DNA from: Gliomastix tumulicola
Lineage: Eukaryota > Ascomycota > Sordariomycetes > Hypocreales > Bionectriaceae
Assembly (NCBI GenBank): GCA_001599755.1
Contig: BCHX01000005.1
Coordinates: 256,800-320,799, forward strand
DNA: 64,000 nt
Reading direction: 5' to 3'
Each line of letters begins with the position of its first letter. Position 1 is the first letter of the stretch. The notes below the pieces were generated by a model. That model was given only the letters and a program-made list of their open reading frames with translations, was not told the DNA's origin and made no database searches. The translations under genes were made by a program, and so were the position numbers. Below, in pieces: positions 1 through 13,800 of the stretch.

Positions 1-1854
1 AAGGTCTGATCAGACAGCTCAATGGTGTGGCGAGCCAGGCCCTTTACGATGGACATGCAGGAGGCCGAGGAAATGATGTATTGGGCATTGGCCTCCTTCA
101 TGACAGCATCCCGTCTAGCCTTGGGGTGCGCAGGGTCAAGCGGCACGAACACACCTCCCGCCTTGAGGATGGCGAGCATAGCCACCACAGTCCACTTGGA
201 CTTCTCAAAGCAGAAGCAGACGAGCGTCTCGGGTCGGACTCCGAGTTTGATGAGGTTCGTTGCCACGACGTTGGACAGATAGTCGAGGTCCGAGTACGAG
301 AGGCAGCCATCATGAGCGACGACAGCCTGGTCGCCAGGAAACATCTTCGCACGCTCGGTGAAGAGCTCATGGAACAGGAAGGGGCTGGGCGCATACTCAG
401 GGTTCCTGGAGACGGCGACCTCCATATCCCACGGGCCAGCGATGGAGACATCCTGGACGGTCTGGTTCTCGGAGAAAGCCGCCAGTTGAGAGAAGACGTG
501 GTTGAACTGCTCCAAGAAGGCGGTCATTTCGAAATCGGCAAGGATGTCCGTGCGGTAGGTAAGAAGAAGCTTGATGTCGTTCTCGTAGACGAGACAGTGT
601 GCGACTAAGGGGAAGGTGAAGAACTCGGAGTAATCGCCAAGCTCGAAGTGATCGGAGTCGTCTTGGAGAACGTGGCCCTTCTCCGAGGTGTCAGACTTTT
701 CGCTGGTAAATGCCTTCATGGGCTGGATCACAAGTAAACTCGTGAACTTGCACGCCTCCTTCTGCTCCTCTCCGAGCTGAGAGATGCGGCTGATACCATA
801 CTGCTCGTACGGGATGGTCTCCGAAGCCTGAATCTGAACGTTGAGCAGGAACTCGGAAAGCTTCTCGGACGATTCGAGACCTTGAACACGGACGGGGATA
901 GTGGCCACTGCAGGACCGGCCATCGATTCGAGGCCAGAGACTGGGGCATTTCGGCCGCTGACCGTCATGCCGAAGGTGACATCCTTCAAATCGGAGTAGC
1001 GACCAAGCATGATCGCCCAGGCAGCGCGAACCAGCGTAGCCTTAGTGAAGGAACCATTGTTGACATTGTCGCCGAGGTCAAGAGTCCTCTCCACCATGCG
1101 AGATTCCTTCTTGGTGGAGCGACCAGGCTGCGAAGTGGTAGGAGGGAAGACGGCCGGCTTGGCGCCGCGGAGGTGCTCTCCCCAGAAGCCAGCAGCAGAC
1201 TTCTCGTTCACGCTGGTCACGTAGTTGATGAAGTGGGAATAGGGGAGGATCTTGGGCAGCTCCTGTCCCTCGTAGACGCTCTGCAGGGTGGAAAGATTGA
1301 GGTTTCTGGTGTACCCATCAAACAGGGCGTGATGGATGACCCAGACGAAGTAGGTATCCTGGCCTTCCTGAACAAGGGCGTGCCGGGATAGTTGAGAGCC
1401 GTAGGTAATGTCGAGTTTGCCGGCCTTGTCGAGATATGATCGCACATCGTCACCAGTGGTGTCATCCCACTCGGCAGCGGGCTGGATGAGCACTTGCACA
1501 CCAGACCCGTTCACGTTGACGATGCGAGTGTGCAGATTGCTGGACAGCGAGACAGTCTTCTCCCAGGCCGACTTGAATCGAGCGACTTCGACATCAGCAG
1601 AGAGCTTGTAGACAAACTTGGCGAGGTAGGAGCCGCTTTCCTTGGCAGCCAGGGCCATGAGATTCTCCTGGAGGGCAGTGCATGGGTAGGCATCGAGGAT
1701 CTCGTACTTGTCGGAGAGGTTGCACTGCTTCCGAATCTCATCGCTATCGCTGAGAACGGCATTCCGGACTTCAGCGTCCAGCAAGCTGAACGGCGAGGCC
1801 TCAGTGACACGCGTCACGGCAGCCGCATCAATTTCAGAAGTCTTCGATGCGACA
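1..1854 (-). other. NRPS module 12, partial: C12 and the first third of A12 (probably class c)
   Basis: C12 has HHALFDG at about 1315-1334. The A12 start is visible (CFEKSKWTVVAMLAILKAGG, then FVPLDP near 130-150), but the window ends before A3. The stretch after FVPLDP (RRDAVMKEANAQYIISSAS, then ARHTIELS) lines up best with module 6 (RRETLVKESQAKHMLVSAA, then EHLIEIS), so I place it in class c. The pocket is not visible. Confidence 0.75.
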
Positions 1855-4800
1855 GCAGACAGTCTTGGGTCTCGGAAGATATCCTTGACCGAGATGTCAA
1901 GGCCGTTCTCCTGGGCCAGAGTAACGAACTGGATCGCATTGACAGAGTCACCGCCAAGGGCGAGGAAGCTGTCATCGCGACCGATGGAGTCAATACCGAG
2001 TCCGAGTATCTCAGACCACAGCCTCTGAAGCTTGATCTCGATCTCGGTCTCGGGTGCTCGCTTAGTGCCACTAGCACTTGCGAGAGAATACTCCTGAAGT
2101 TCGTTTCGGGAAAGCTTAGATGTAACGTGTCGAAGCGCCTTGCGGTCGAGCTTGGCCGACGTGTTGTACGGCATGTAGCGGCAGGGGATGAAGAAAGAAG
2201 GCACCATGTATTCGGGGAGGCTCGCCCGGAGACTTCCAACGACATCGCCTAGAAGACCCGCGGGGAGAGAGTCGCTCGAGTCGAAGATCTGCGCGGGCTC
2301 AGACTCCATGTGCGCGTTGGAGGTTTCGGTGTCCTTGGTGACGGAGAAGTACGCGATGAGCTGGACTCCCTTCTCGGCCTTGATTGCCTCCACGGCGACC
2401 TGGGCGATGAGGGAGGACGCGAGGACAAGACGGCTCTCAATCTCGCCGACCTCGACACGCTGGCCGCGAATCTTGACCTGGGTATCGATGCGGCTGATGT
2501 AATCAAACGTGCCGTCAGCGTTACGGCGAACAAGGTCACCCGTGCGGTAGGCTCGCTTAGGCATGTTTCCAGGAAGCCAATCAACGTCGTTGAGCCAGGC
2601 GCTATTCGCCTTGACACTATCGACGTTGATGTAGCCACGAGCCAGCAGAGGACCTTGAATGACTAGCTCGCCAATGCAACCGATAGGCACAAGGGAGCGA
2701 ACATTATCGGGATCGACAGCCCACCAGGCAGAGGCGATCGGATTGCCAATCTTGGAGTAGTTCTTCGACACGCCAATAGGCTGATATCCGTTGATGGTCG
2801 TCTCAGCAGGACCGTAGAAACTGTAGATGGTGGCGTGGCCTTTCCACTGATCCGCGACCTGCTGTGACATGGGCTCGCCTCCGACGGATATGTCTTTAAG
2901 GTTGGGCACCTGGCGAGGGTCGATGAGGGCCGCAACCGTCGGTGTTAGGAAGATAGAATTAGCGTGCAGAGAGTGAATAGCGCCAGCAATGTCGTTGTAG
3001 CGCTGGTGGTCGGACGGAATACAGAGGACACCGCCATTCATCAAGGGTGCAAACACGTCCATGATACCCATATCGAATGTGTAGGCAGAATAGGTGAAGA
3101 GCCTAGTATCGCGGTTGAAATTCATCTTCTCGGCGTAGCCTGCTGCAGCCGAGTAAAGAGAGGTATGCTCGTGCAAAATGCCCTTGGGCTTGCCAGTGGA
3201 TCCTGAGGTAAAGATAACGAAACTAGCGTCAGTAGGTTGCGCTCGGGATTTGAGTGCCAGCGGCACATTATTAGAGTTCGTGAGGTTGGTGAGGTAGGCC
3301 TCATCAAGCTCGATGGCATGCTGAATGTTGAGCTGCTGCACAACTTCACGAGACGAAGGCGCAGCAACGACCACAGTAGCCTTGGTGTCCTGGATCAAGC
3401 CCTGTAGTCGGCTCAGAGGAGCTCCGGGATCCAAGGGAGCAAAGGCACCGCCCGCCTTGTGAATGGCGAGCATAGCGACGACAGCCCAGGCCGACTTGGG
3501 GAAGCAGAAAGGCACGATGATTTCGGGGCCAACGCCGAGGGCCTGGAGCCGTTTGGCGACCCGAGTTGCGTAGTCGCCGAGCTGGGCATACGTGAAAGTG
3601 CCGTCCCAAGCCTCGATAGCCAAAGCCTCAGGCTGAGACTGAATATATTTCTCAACTTCCCAATGAGGACACGTCGGCGCGGGGATGCGCAGGTTTTGAT
3701 GCCTAAGCGCATGCTCCTTCTCCCAGCCCCCAACCAGGGACACATTATGTAGGCTCGTAGCGTCGTTCTTGAGAAGCTGCTGCACAACGTGCTCCAGCTG
3801 GTGAGATAGGGCGTGCACGTCGAGTTCGGTGAGGCATGTCGTATCCCAGAAGAATCGAACGGTGACCTGGCCCTCCATGATCATGGCGACGAGCACGAGC
3901 GGGTAGTTGAAGTATTCGGACATCTCCTCGTCCATCTTCTTGAGCTCGTCGGCGCCTCCGACGAGCAGAGCGTCTTCATCGCCGTCGCCGGTGTACTGCT
4001 TAGGCTGGATAATCATGAGGTTCCTAAAGTCGCATGCAGCACGGGCGTCGGGGCTGATCTTGGCGATGTTCTGGACTCCTAGCTGTTCGTAAGTCGTCAT
4101 CTCGGATGCCTGCGTCTGCACAGCCCGTAGGAACTCGTTCACGCTTTGCGTTCTATCGAGCTGCACGCGCACAGGCACGGTCGCAATTGCCGGACCGGCC
4201 ATCTGCTGGATTCCAGCGATGGGGGCATTGCGGCCAGAGACAGTTGCACCGAAAGAAACATCGTCGCTGCCGGCGTGGCCAGAAAGAACCAGAGACCAGG
4301 CGGCGCGCAGGATGGATGCAGTTGTGACAGACTTGGAAGCTTCAGTACCACTAGTAGCGACGATGGGGATGTTGTGGGAAATGACACGGAATTCGGATTT
4401 TTCCGACGCGGCGTCGGGCGACACGTCAGGGAAGGTTGGGCGTTGCGCTCCATCGAGTCGCTCCTTCCAGAAATTCTGTGCGGCGTCAAACTCAATTTCC
4501 AGGATGTGCTTGATGAAACCGGAGTAAGGAATAATTTCGCTGCGGCGGGGCGGCGCGGTTTCATAGTAGACTTGGTGTAGGGTAGAGAGCACAATCTGCA
4601 GACTCCAGCCGTCGAGGACCGCGTGATGCGACACCCAGACAAAGTGGCGCTCACCACCGCCGGTGGCTCCCTGCTCGATAATTGTGTAGCGGTTGAGCTG
4701 GGAGCCGTAGCCCATCTTCATAGTGGCACGGATGTGCTTGGTGTAGGCCTCGAGGTCCATGCCCTCAGAGGACTCCCAGGCGGGATCAGACTTGAGCAGC

Positions 4801-7800
4801 ACCTGGATCGGGCGAGTGGCAGAGGACAGGATGCGGGTTCTGAGGTTACCGCACAGCTCGACAGTGCGGTCCCAGGCAGCCTTGAATTTATCGAGGTCAA
4901 CGCGCTTGGGGATCTGGAAGAAGTATTTGGTCATGTAGGCATTGTCCTGCTTGGCAGCGAGCGCGATGAGGCCTTCCTGGAGGGGAGAGCAGGGGAAGGC
5001 ATCCTCGACCTCGACATCACTGGGCAGGCCGCACACATCCTGCAGAGCACCTCCAAAGACCATTTGGGTGTCAGCTGCCGAGAGCAGGGAGAATGGAACG
5101 GCTACGGCGACATCAGAATTTTCAGCACTCGATGACTCAACAGCGCATAGGGCAACACTGCTAAGACGCGGGTCTCTGAAAATATCCTTAATGTCAATCG
5201 AAATTCCTTCCCTACGGGCAGCAGCCATAAAAGTAATAGCCGTAATAGAGTCACCACCAAGAGCAAGGAAGCTATCATCACGACCAATAGCCTCCTTTGG
5301 CAACTTCAACACCTCCGACCACATCTCCTGTAGGGTATGCTCCATCGGAGTCTCAGGGCTTCGCTTCTCGGCATCCTGCAGCGCATACAACGACAACTTC
5401 TCCGCCTCGAGCTGGGCAGTATAGTCGCGGAGCCTCTTCCTGTCGAGCTTGGTCGAGGTGACGAAGGGCATGTAGCTGCAGAGGATGAAGAGCGTGGGCA
5501 CCATGTAATTGGGCAGGTGGAGGCTCAGGTAGCCCACGAGCTCCCGCATCCGGGCCTGGAACTCGGCATCGGGAGGAGTGAACATGCCCTCCACGGGGCC
5601 AACCTCCTCGCCTGTCTTGTACTCGCCGGAGAAGCAGAGGTAGGCAGTGAGGGTGACACCGACGCTGGTGCGGAGGACATCGACACCAACCTCCGTAATA
5701 AGACCGCGGAGGTGGATGCGGATGTGGTGCTCAACCTCGCCTAATTCAACTCGCAGACCTCGAATCTTGACCTGAGTGTCCTTGCGGCTGACGAACTCAA
5801 TCGTGCCGTCAGCGTTGTAGTAGCCGAGATCGCCAGTCTTGTAGAAGCGACCGAGTCGAGGGACGCCGTAGTCAGACGCCCAAGCCGGCAGATCAGAGAG
5901 AATGGTGGACTTCGTCTTCTCCGGGTCACCGAGATATTCTCTCAGTAGGTTGGGGCCCTGGATCCAGATCTCTCCGACCGTGCCAATGGGTGCAAGTCTG
6001 TTGTCGTCGTTGACGTCGACGATCCAGTTCTTGCAGCCGACGGAGTGACCAATAGTGTTGGGGGAGTCGTTCAGGGAGCCGTAGGTGTAGAATGTGCCGT
6101 ACACAGTCGCCTCGGCTGGACCCCAGGCATTGATGACGCGTCTACCCGTCTTGAACCACTTCTGGAACTCGTCGGCCGGCACAGCCTCACCAGCGAAGAA
6201 GAGCGTGTTGATGGAGGGGACATCATCCGGATTGAGCGTTCGGGCGAACGAAGGAGTCAGGTACGCCCAGTTGGCCTTGGACTCTCGGATGAACTTGGTG
6301 ATGTCGCCCATGCGGTCCGTCTCGGAGGGGATGCAGAGACAGCCGCCGTGCATGAGACCACCGAAGATCTCACCGATAGACAGGTCGAATACAAAGGCTG
6401 CGAACTGGAGGATACGCACTCCGAGGCCGCCACCGACGCGCTCCTGCACAGCCTTCTGACTGGAACACAGAGAGCGGTGCTCAATAACGAAACCCTTGGG
6501 GATACCGGTACTGCCCGAAGTGAAGAGAATATAGGCGACGTCGGATGGTTGAACAGCGGTCTTAGGCGGTGAGACTATGTCAAAGCGCTTCTCGACATCA
6601 GCGACGAAATCGGGTGAGAAGTCAATGACCTGGTCGACGATCTTGAGGCACTCGGTCACCTGCTCGGGCGCAGCGATAATGAGGTCAGAGCCGGTTCGCT
6701 TGACAAGACCCTTCTTACGCTCCAGAGGGTGAGCGGGGTCAATAGGCGACCAAGCAGAGCCAGCCTTGTTGACTGCAAGAATAGCAACGAGATACCACGC
6801 CGACTTCTCGAAGCAAACATGGACCACCTTGCCGGGCCTCATGTCAAAGTTCTCAACGAGGTAGTGAGCCAGGGCATTGGCCGTGGCATTCAACTGGCCA
6901 TAGCTAAACTGCGCATCCCACCCGTACAGAGCGGGCGCGTTGGGATGCTTGTGCGCCAGCTCCTCGACAACCTCGTGCATGCACCGGTCGACGCAGTAGG
7001 GGAACTCGACAAAGTTGAACTCGCGGGCCTTCTCAACATCCCACTCGGAGGCCATGCGGATGTCCGAGAGCAGCCTCGTCTCGCTGTCGATGAGGAGATC
7101 GCCCATGACCTGCTCGAACTGGTGCGCCATGGCGGACAGCTGCACGTCCTTGAAGGCGTTGGAGTCGTAGAACATGTGCAGGTCGACATCGGTGTCGGAG
7201 ATGGCGCACTGCAGCACGAGAGGGTAGGTGAAGTAGCCCTGCATGGAGCTCTCGACGCCGGACTCGTCATCGGCCAGAGCAGGTGTGAGAAGCTCGTCCG
7301 TCTCACCCTGGGCATGTCGTCCACCGAGGCGCTGGAAGGGCTGGATGACCATGAGGGTGGAGAAGTCGCAGGCTTCGCGGATATCGGCTCCCAGCTTGGA
7401 GATGTTGATGAGACCAAACTGTTCATAGTCGATCATGCGCGAAGCCTGGTCCTGAAGATCATCGAGGTACTGCTTGATGGTGATCTCGCCGTTCAAGAGC
7501 AGGCGAACAGGGACGGTGGCAATCATGGCGCCCGGAGTGTTATCGAGACCGACGACTGGAGCACTGCGGCCAGAGACCGTAGCACCGAAAGTGACATCGT
7601 CGGTATCGCAATACCGGGCAAGAACAATAGCCCAAGCAGCACGAAGGAGGTTGGCCATGGTCACCGATAGACCCTGCGTCTTGCTGGCGGTGACATCAAT
7701 CGTCTTGGTGAAGAGACGAGTGGTGCCGGGCTCAGCAGCATATCGCTTCGCGGGGAAGGGCGCCTTCTGAGCTCCCCGGAGCTGCTGGACCCAGAACTTC

Positions 7801-10800
7801 TCAGCCGCTGAATGATCCATGGACTCGACGTACGAGATGAAGTTGGCATAGGGCTTGAGAGCCGGCAGTCCAAGGTCGTTGTACACGCGGACGAGAACGT
7901 TGAGGTTGAGCTTGATCGTCCAGCCGTCGAAAACGGTGTGGTGGCTCATCCAGAGGAAGTAATGCTGCTTGCTCTTGGCGTCCTCGACGATGCCGAACCG
8001 ATTGAGCTTGCTGCCCAGGGACACGAGCATCCTGCTGGAGAGCTGATCCAGCTGGGCGGAGACATTGCCGCCCTCAAGGGTCTCCCACTCGGTGTCATTG
8101 GTGACAACAGCCTGGATGTAGGCGCCGTTCACCTCGAGGATGCGGGTCCTCAGGTTGCTGCAAAGCTGAACGGTCCTCTCCCAGGCAGCCTTGAAGCGGT
8201 CGATGTTGATGTTATCAGCCAACTTGAAGGTGTGCTTGGCAATGTACGATCCAGGCTGCTTGACAGACAGAGCCATAAGACCCTGCTGCAGGGGGGTGGT
8301 GGGGTAGGCATCCTCGATGAGATGCGTAGACAGAAGCTGGCCTTGGGACTTGATCTCAGCCCGGACGAGATCAAGATCCCCAGATAAGAGGGAGAAGGGC
8401 TCTGCGTCGTGGGTGGTGGCCATGGCATTGGCAACCGTCGCGCTAGTGCTAGCACCAGCAGCAAGCGTGACAAGGCGTCCATCCTTGAAGACGTCGGACA
8501 CAGACAGAGAAATGCCCTGCTCCTGCGCCATGGACACCATCTGGATGACGGACACGGAGTCGCCGCCGAGACCCAGGAAGCGATCCATCTTGCCAATCTT
8601 CTCGGGCGCAATCGACAGGATCTGAGCCCAGATGTTGCGTAGCTTCAGCTCAGCCTCGGTGTCTGGCTCAGCCGAGCTGTCGTTATCCTCGAGCGAGAAT
8701 CGGGACAGAAGACTGTCGACGGCGAGACTCTGTGCGATTTGGCGGAGCTTGCGCTGGTCGAGCTTGAGGGCGCTGATAAAGGGCATGGATGCGACCGGGA
8801 GGAAGACAGTGGGAACCATGTAGCCAGGAAGACCGTCTCTGAGCTTGGAAGCGAGAGTGATCAGCCTCTGCTTGAGTTCAGCTTCAGGCGTGACGAAGAA
8901 ATCATCCTCATCCTGGCCCTTGCTCTTGACATCAGTGAAGCTGATGAACGCAGCGAGGATCTCACGAGACCTGTATCGCAGAATGTCAATGGCAACATGC
9001 TCGACAGTAGGCTCGCTCTCCTTGATTAGATAAGCAATACCGCCAGCCTCGAGTCGCTGCCCGCGAAGCTTAAGCTGCGTATCCTTGCGGCCCAGGATCT
9101 CCAGCGCGCCATCCTGCAATCGGTACCGCACGAGGTCGCCGGTCTTGTAGAACCGAGGACCGCTGACATCGTCAGTGCGAGGCAGCCACTTGACGCTGTC
9201 GAGGAACGACTTGTCGGTGAGCTCCTGGTTGCCGAGGTAGCCACGGGCAACATAGCCTTGAACGAGGAGCTCTCCGACGCAGCCGACAGGCGCCAGCTTG
9301 TTGTGGTCATCGGGGTCGACGATCCAGCACCCGGCATTGGCGCCGAAGCCGATCGTGGTGGAGTGGTCGGTCTTGGACTGGAAGTCGTACGTGGTGCAGC
9401 AGATGCACGCCTCGGCTGGTCCGTAGCCGTTGAGGAGCTCGACCTTGTCATACCACTTGTCGAGAGTATCCTTGCCGATGAGCTCGCCTCCCACGACCAG
9501 CTTCTTCAGAGTCGGAATGCGAGAAGGCTCAAGAGTCCTCGCAAAGGTGGGCGTGAGGAAGGCAGTCGTGACCTCGGCCCTGTTAATGAAATCTGCTGTG
9601 CCATGGAGCCTCTCCAGCTCGTCCGGCACGCAGATGGTACCTCCACGGATGAGGGTAGTGATGGTCTCGCTCAGGCTGACGTCAAAGACGTAGTTGGAGA
9701 ACTGGAGGACTCGCGAGGTCTTGTCGAGTCTGTACGCCTTGCCGTGACCGTGAACACTGGTAGACGAGACCGCGGCATGGTCCAGAACGACGCCCTTGGG
9801 CTTGCCCGTCGATCCAGAAGTAAAGAGAATGACTGCTGCGTTGGTTGGAGTTGCCTTGCTCTTGGGGCCTTGCGTCGCGTCGGAGAAGGACTCCAACGCG
9901 CTCTGCGAGATGGCAATCACGTGAGGAACACCCAATTCATTGCAGGACGCAGCAGTGTCCGGAGAGACGATCACATGACGGGCATGCAACTGCTCCAGAA
10001 GGCCGCGGCGCCGGCTCTGGGAGCTCTGCGGGTCTATCGGCACGTAGCAGCCACCAGCCTTCATTATACCCAGCATAGCGACGACGACCCAGGGAGACTT
10101 CTCGTGGCAGACTGGGACCGCCACCTCAGGACCCACGCCGATGCTACGGAGGTGGTTGGCGAGCTTGTCGCTCAGACGCTCTAGCTCCACGTAGCTGAGA
10201 GTGACCTGCGTGGAGAAAATGGCGTGGCGGCTGGGATCAGCCATGGCCTGAACCGAGATGAGGTCGTGCACACACGAGGCGATCAGGTCGGGCGTCTTGT
10301 TCCACGAGTTGGCTTTCTCCAGGTCCCAAGGTCCAGCGACATTGACATCCCTCAGCAGCGACCGTGTGTTGCCCAGGAGTTGCGTCAGAACATGCTCGAG
10401 CTGGTGGGAAATGGCAACAAGCTGGTCCTCGAGGAACACGTTGTCTTTGTAGTTGAACTCAAACGAGACATTGTTCTGGCCGACAAAGACCTGGATGACA
10501 AGAGGGTAGTCGGAGTAGTTCTCCTGGGTCTGGAAGATCTTCTTGTACTGTTCGTCGTCTAGAGGGGAGAGAATAGAGGCCGCGTGCTCGTCTCCCTCCT
10601 CCATAAACTGAGCGGGCTGGATGACAAGGAGGTGGCTGAAGTTGGTGGCCTCTCTGGCGTCGGAGCTCAGCTTGGCGATGTTGCGAAGGCCGAACTGCTC
10701 ATAGGGCACCATGTCCGCAACCTGAGCCTGGACGTTCTCGAGGTAGGTGTGAACGGAGGCGTCACGATCGAGGTCAATCCTGACAGGCACAGACGAGATG

Positions 10801-13800
10801 GTTGGACCGGCGATTGTCTCAATGTTGGGGATCGGAGCCTGTCGACCGGAGACGGTGGCGCCAAAGCAGACATCATCAGTGTCAGCATACCGCGAGAGGA
10901 GCAGAGCCCAGGCAGCCCGGATCACCGACGCCTTGGTGATTGCCGAGCTGGCGGGCTGAGTGAAGGGCATCGACTTGCGGTATACCTTGGTCTTGCCAAC
11001 AGCAGCAGCAGGAGAGTGCTGAGCCGAGGGGATTGACGTCGGCCTGGCTCCCTGAAGCTGGTCGACCCAGTACTGCGAGGCAGCCTCATGATCCATGTCC
11101 TCGACGTAGCTGACGAAGCCAGCAAAGGATCTGCTGGGCTCGAAGCTGTGGCCCTCGTATGCCTTCTCGAAGGTCTCGTACACCATTCGAAGACACCAGG
11201 CATCGAAGGTGGAGTGATGAGCCATCCAGACGAAGTAGCGCTTGCCTTGGCCCTCGTCGACGATTGCGAAGCGGTTCAGTGGTGACCCGTAGCTGATGTC
11301 AACTTCCCTCGACAGGCGACCGAGAGAAGTCATGAGGTGGACGCCATGCGTGTTTTCGTCCCAGGCGATGATCTTGTCCTTCCTGAGTATCGCCTGGTAC
11401 GAGACACCCTCGCTCAAGATGATCGAGGTGCGAAGGTTGGGGCAGGCGAGGACGGTCTGCTCCCAGGCCGTCTTGAATCTGGCCAAGTTGACATTGGCCG
11501 CAATCTTCAAGACGTTGCGGGCGGTATAAGCACCCGGCTTGCGGATGGTGAGAGCCAGAAGCCCCTCCTGCAGGTTCGTGCAGGGCATGATATCATCGAT
11601 AGTATCAGCACCAGAGAGCTGGCACTGCTTACGGACCTGGCTTATGACGTTCTCTCGGCTGTCCTCGGGCAGCAGGGAGAAAGGCTCGGTCTCAGCTGTC
11701 TGCTGAACATCCGCAGACATTTCAGCCACCGCGGCCACGGCCTGGAGACGAGGGTCCTTGAAGATGGCCGCAGCGCTCAGCTGGATGCCCTGGGCACTAG
11801 CCATGGAGACGAATCTGATAACAGACACCGAGTCACCGCCGAGGCGCAGGAAGTTGTCGGCCCTTCCGATCCTCTCCGAAGGGAGGTGGAGGACCTTGGC
11901 CCAAATGTCGCGTAGCTTGAACTCCATGTCCGTGACGGGCGGCTGACCACTACCAGATGCGTCGAGGGAGAACTTCAGCTTCGCGTCGGTTGGGATTGCC
12001 TGAGCAATACTGCGAAGCTTCTTGCGGTCCGTCTTGCCCGACGTCAGAGTGTCCGGAATACCCTGGAAGATGAGGTAGGAGCTGGGAATCATATGGGAAG
12101 CCAGGACGAGACCGAGGGAAGAGTCAAGGGAGAAGATCAAGTGCATCATCTCCTCCGTGACATTGTCGACAAGACCGAAGGGACGAGCAGGGGCAATAGA
12201 GCCACGTCGGTAGTTGCTCTGGGCAGGCGAGCCGCTCTTGTACCACATCATGGCAGTCACGTTCTCGCTACCCGTGTCGTCACTGCGGAGGACGTCCACG
12301 GCGACGTTCATGTTCTCGGGCAGATGGTTCCTTATGTGCGACTCGATCTCGCCGAGCTCAACCCGCTGTCCGCGCACCTTGACCTGCGAATCCTGACGAC
12401 CAATGTAGTCGAACGTGCCGTCGGCCAAGCGGCGGACGAGATCGCCGGTTCTGTAGGCACGAGTCACGCCTCCAGGAAGCCAGTCCACGTTCTCGAGCCA
12501 GGACGCGTTGGCCTCGTCACTCGCGTTGATGTAGCCACGTGCAAGCATCGGTCCCTGGATGATGAGCTCGCCGATGCTTCCAACGGGTACGAGCGTTTTG
12601 ATGTCATCGGGTCTGCAGACCCAGTAGGCAGATACGAGGGGCTTGCCGATGTTGCGGGGGGCGACGGATTGGGTCACTGCGATGCTGCGCAGCGAGTTTG
12701 TGAGGGCCTCTGCAGGTCCGTAGGCCGTGTAAAGATCGACCTTGCTGTTCCATCGTTGAAGGAGCTCCGTCGTGCTGGCTTCACCGCCGAGGATGACCGT
12801 CTTCAGCGTGGGAACATCCGCCGGGTCGATGAGGCTTGCCACGGTGGGAGTGAGGAAGATCCAAGTCGCCTGCAGGGCCTTGATAGAGCCGGCGATGTTG
12901 TTGAAGCGATCATTCTCCGAAGGAACGCAAACGCAAGCGCCCGCGTACAGAGTAGCCATGACATCGACAATGCCGACGTCAAAAGTGTAGTGCGAGTAGG
13001 TGTAGACCCGCGTGCCAGGATGAACGTGGCCGTTCTCCGTCCAGGCCTTGCTCGTGGAGCAGAGGGACTTGTGCTCGTGCAGCAAGCCCTTGGGTTTCCC
13101 CGTTGACCCGGAGGTGAAGATGACAAAGGCAGCATTTTCAGGCTTCACCTTGGCCTCCAGCGGCTTTTCGAGTGGCTCGTCCGTGAGCGCAAGGAAGAAG
13201 TCGGCGCTGATCTCCCAGATGGTGTCAATCTCGAGTCCGTTCACAGAAGCCTTGCAGTCAGGAGCAGCGAGGATAATCTTGGCTCGCGTGTCGTCCACAA
13301 TTCCTTGCTTCCTGTTCAGCGGGAAGGCAGGATCGATAGGCACAAGTGCCCCACCTGCCATCTGAATGGCGACCATGGAAACAACAGCCCAAGCAGACTT
13401 GTGGAAGCAAAATGGCACAATGACCTCGGGTCCAACTCCAGCAGCCTGAAGTTTCCTGGCGAGCAGCCTGGTATAATGGCCGAGCTCAGCATAGGTGAAC
13501 TTGGCATCCCAGGCTTCGACAGCAGCAGCGTCGGGCTGGCTCTTGATGTGCTCCTCGATCACCCAGTGGCAGCAAGACTCGACGGCTGGCTGGAGGCGGG
13601 AGTGCTCGAGAGCATGCTGCAGCTCCCATTCGCCAGTAAGATTGACATCCTGCACCTTCTTGACCGAAGCACTCCTGGCGAAGAGCTGCTGCATGATGTG
13701 ATCAAGCTGATGGCCGATGGAGTCGACATCGAGGTCACTAAGGCAGCTCTTGTCATAGTGGAACGCAACGTTGACGCGATCCTCCATGAACAGGGCGACC

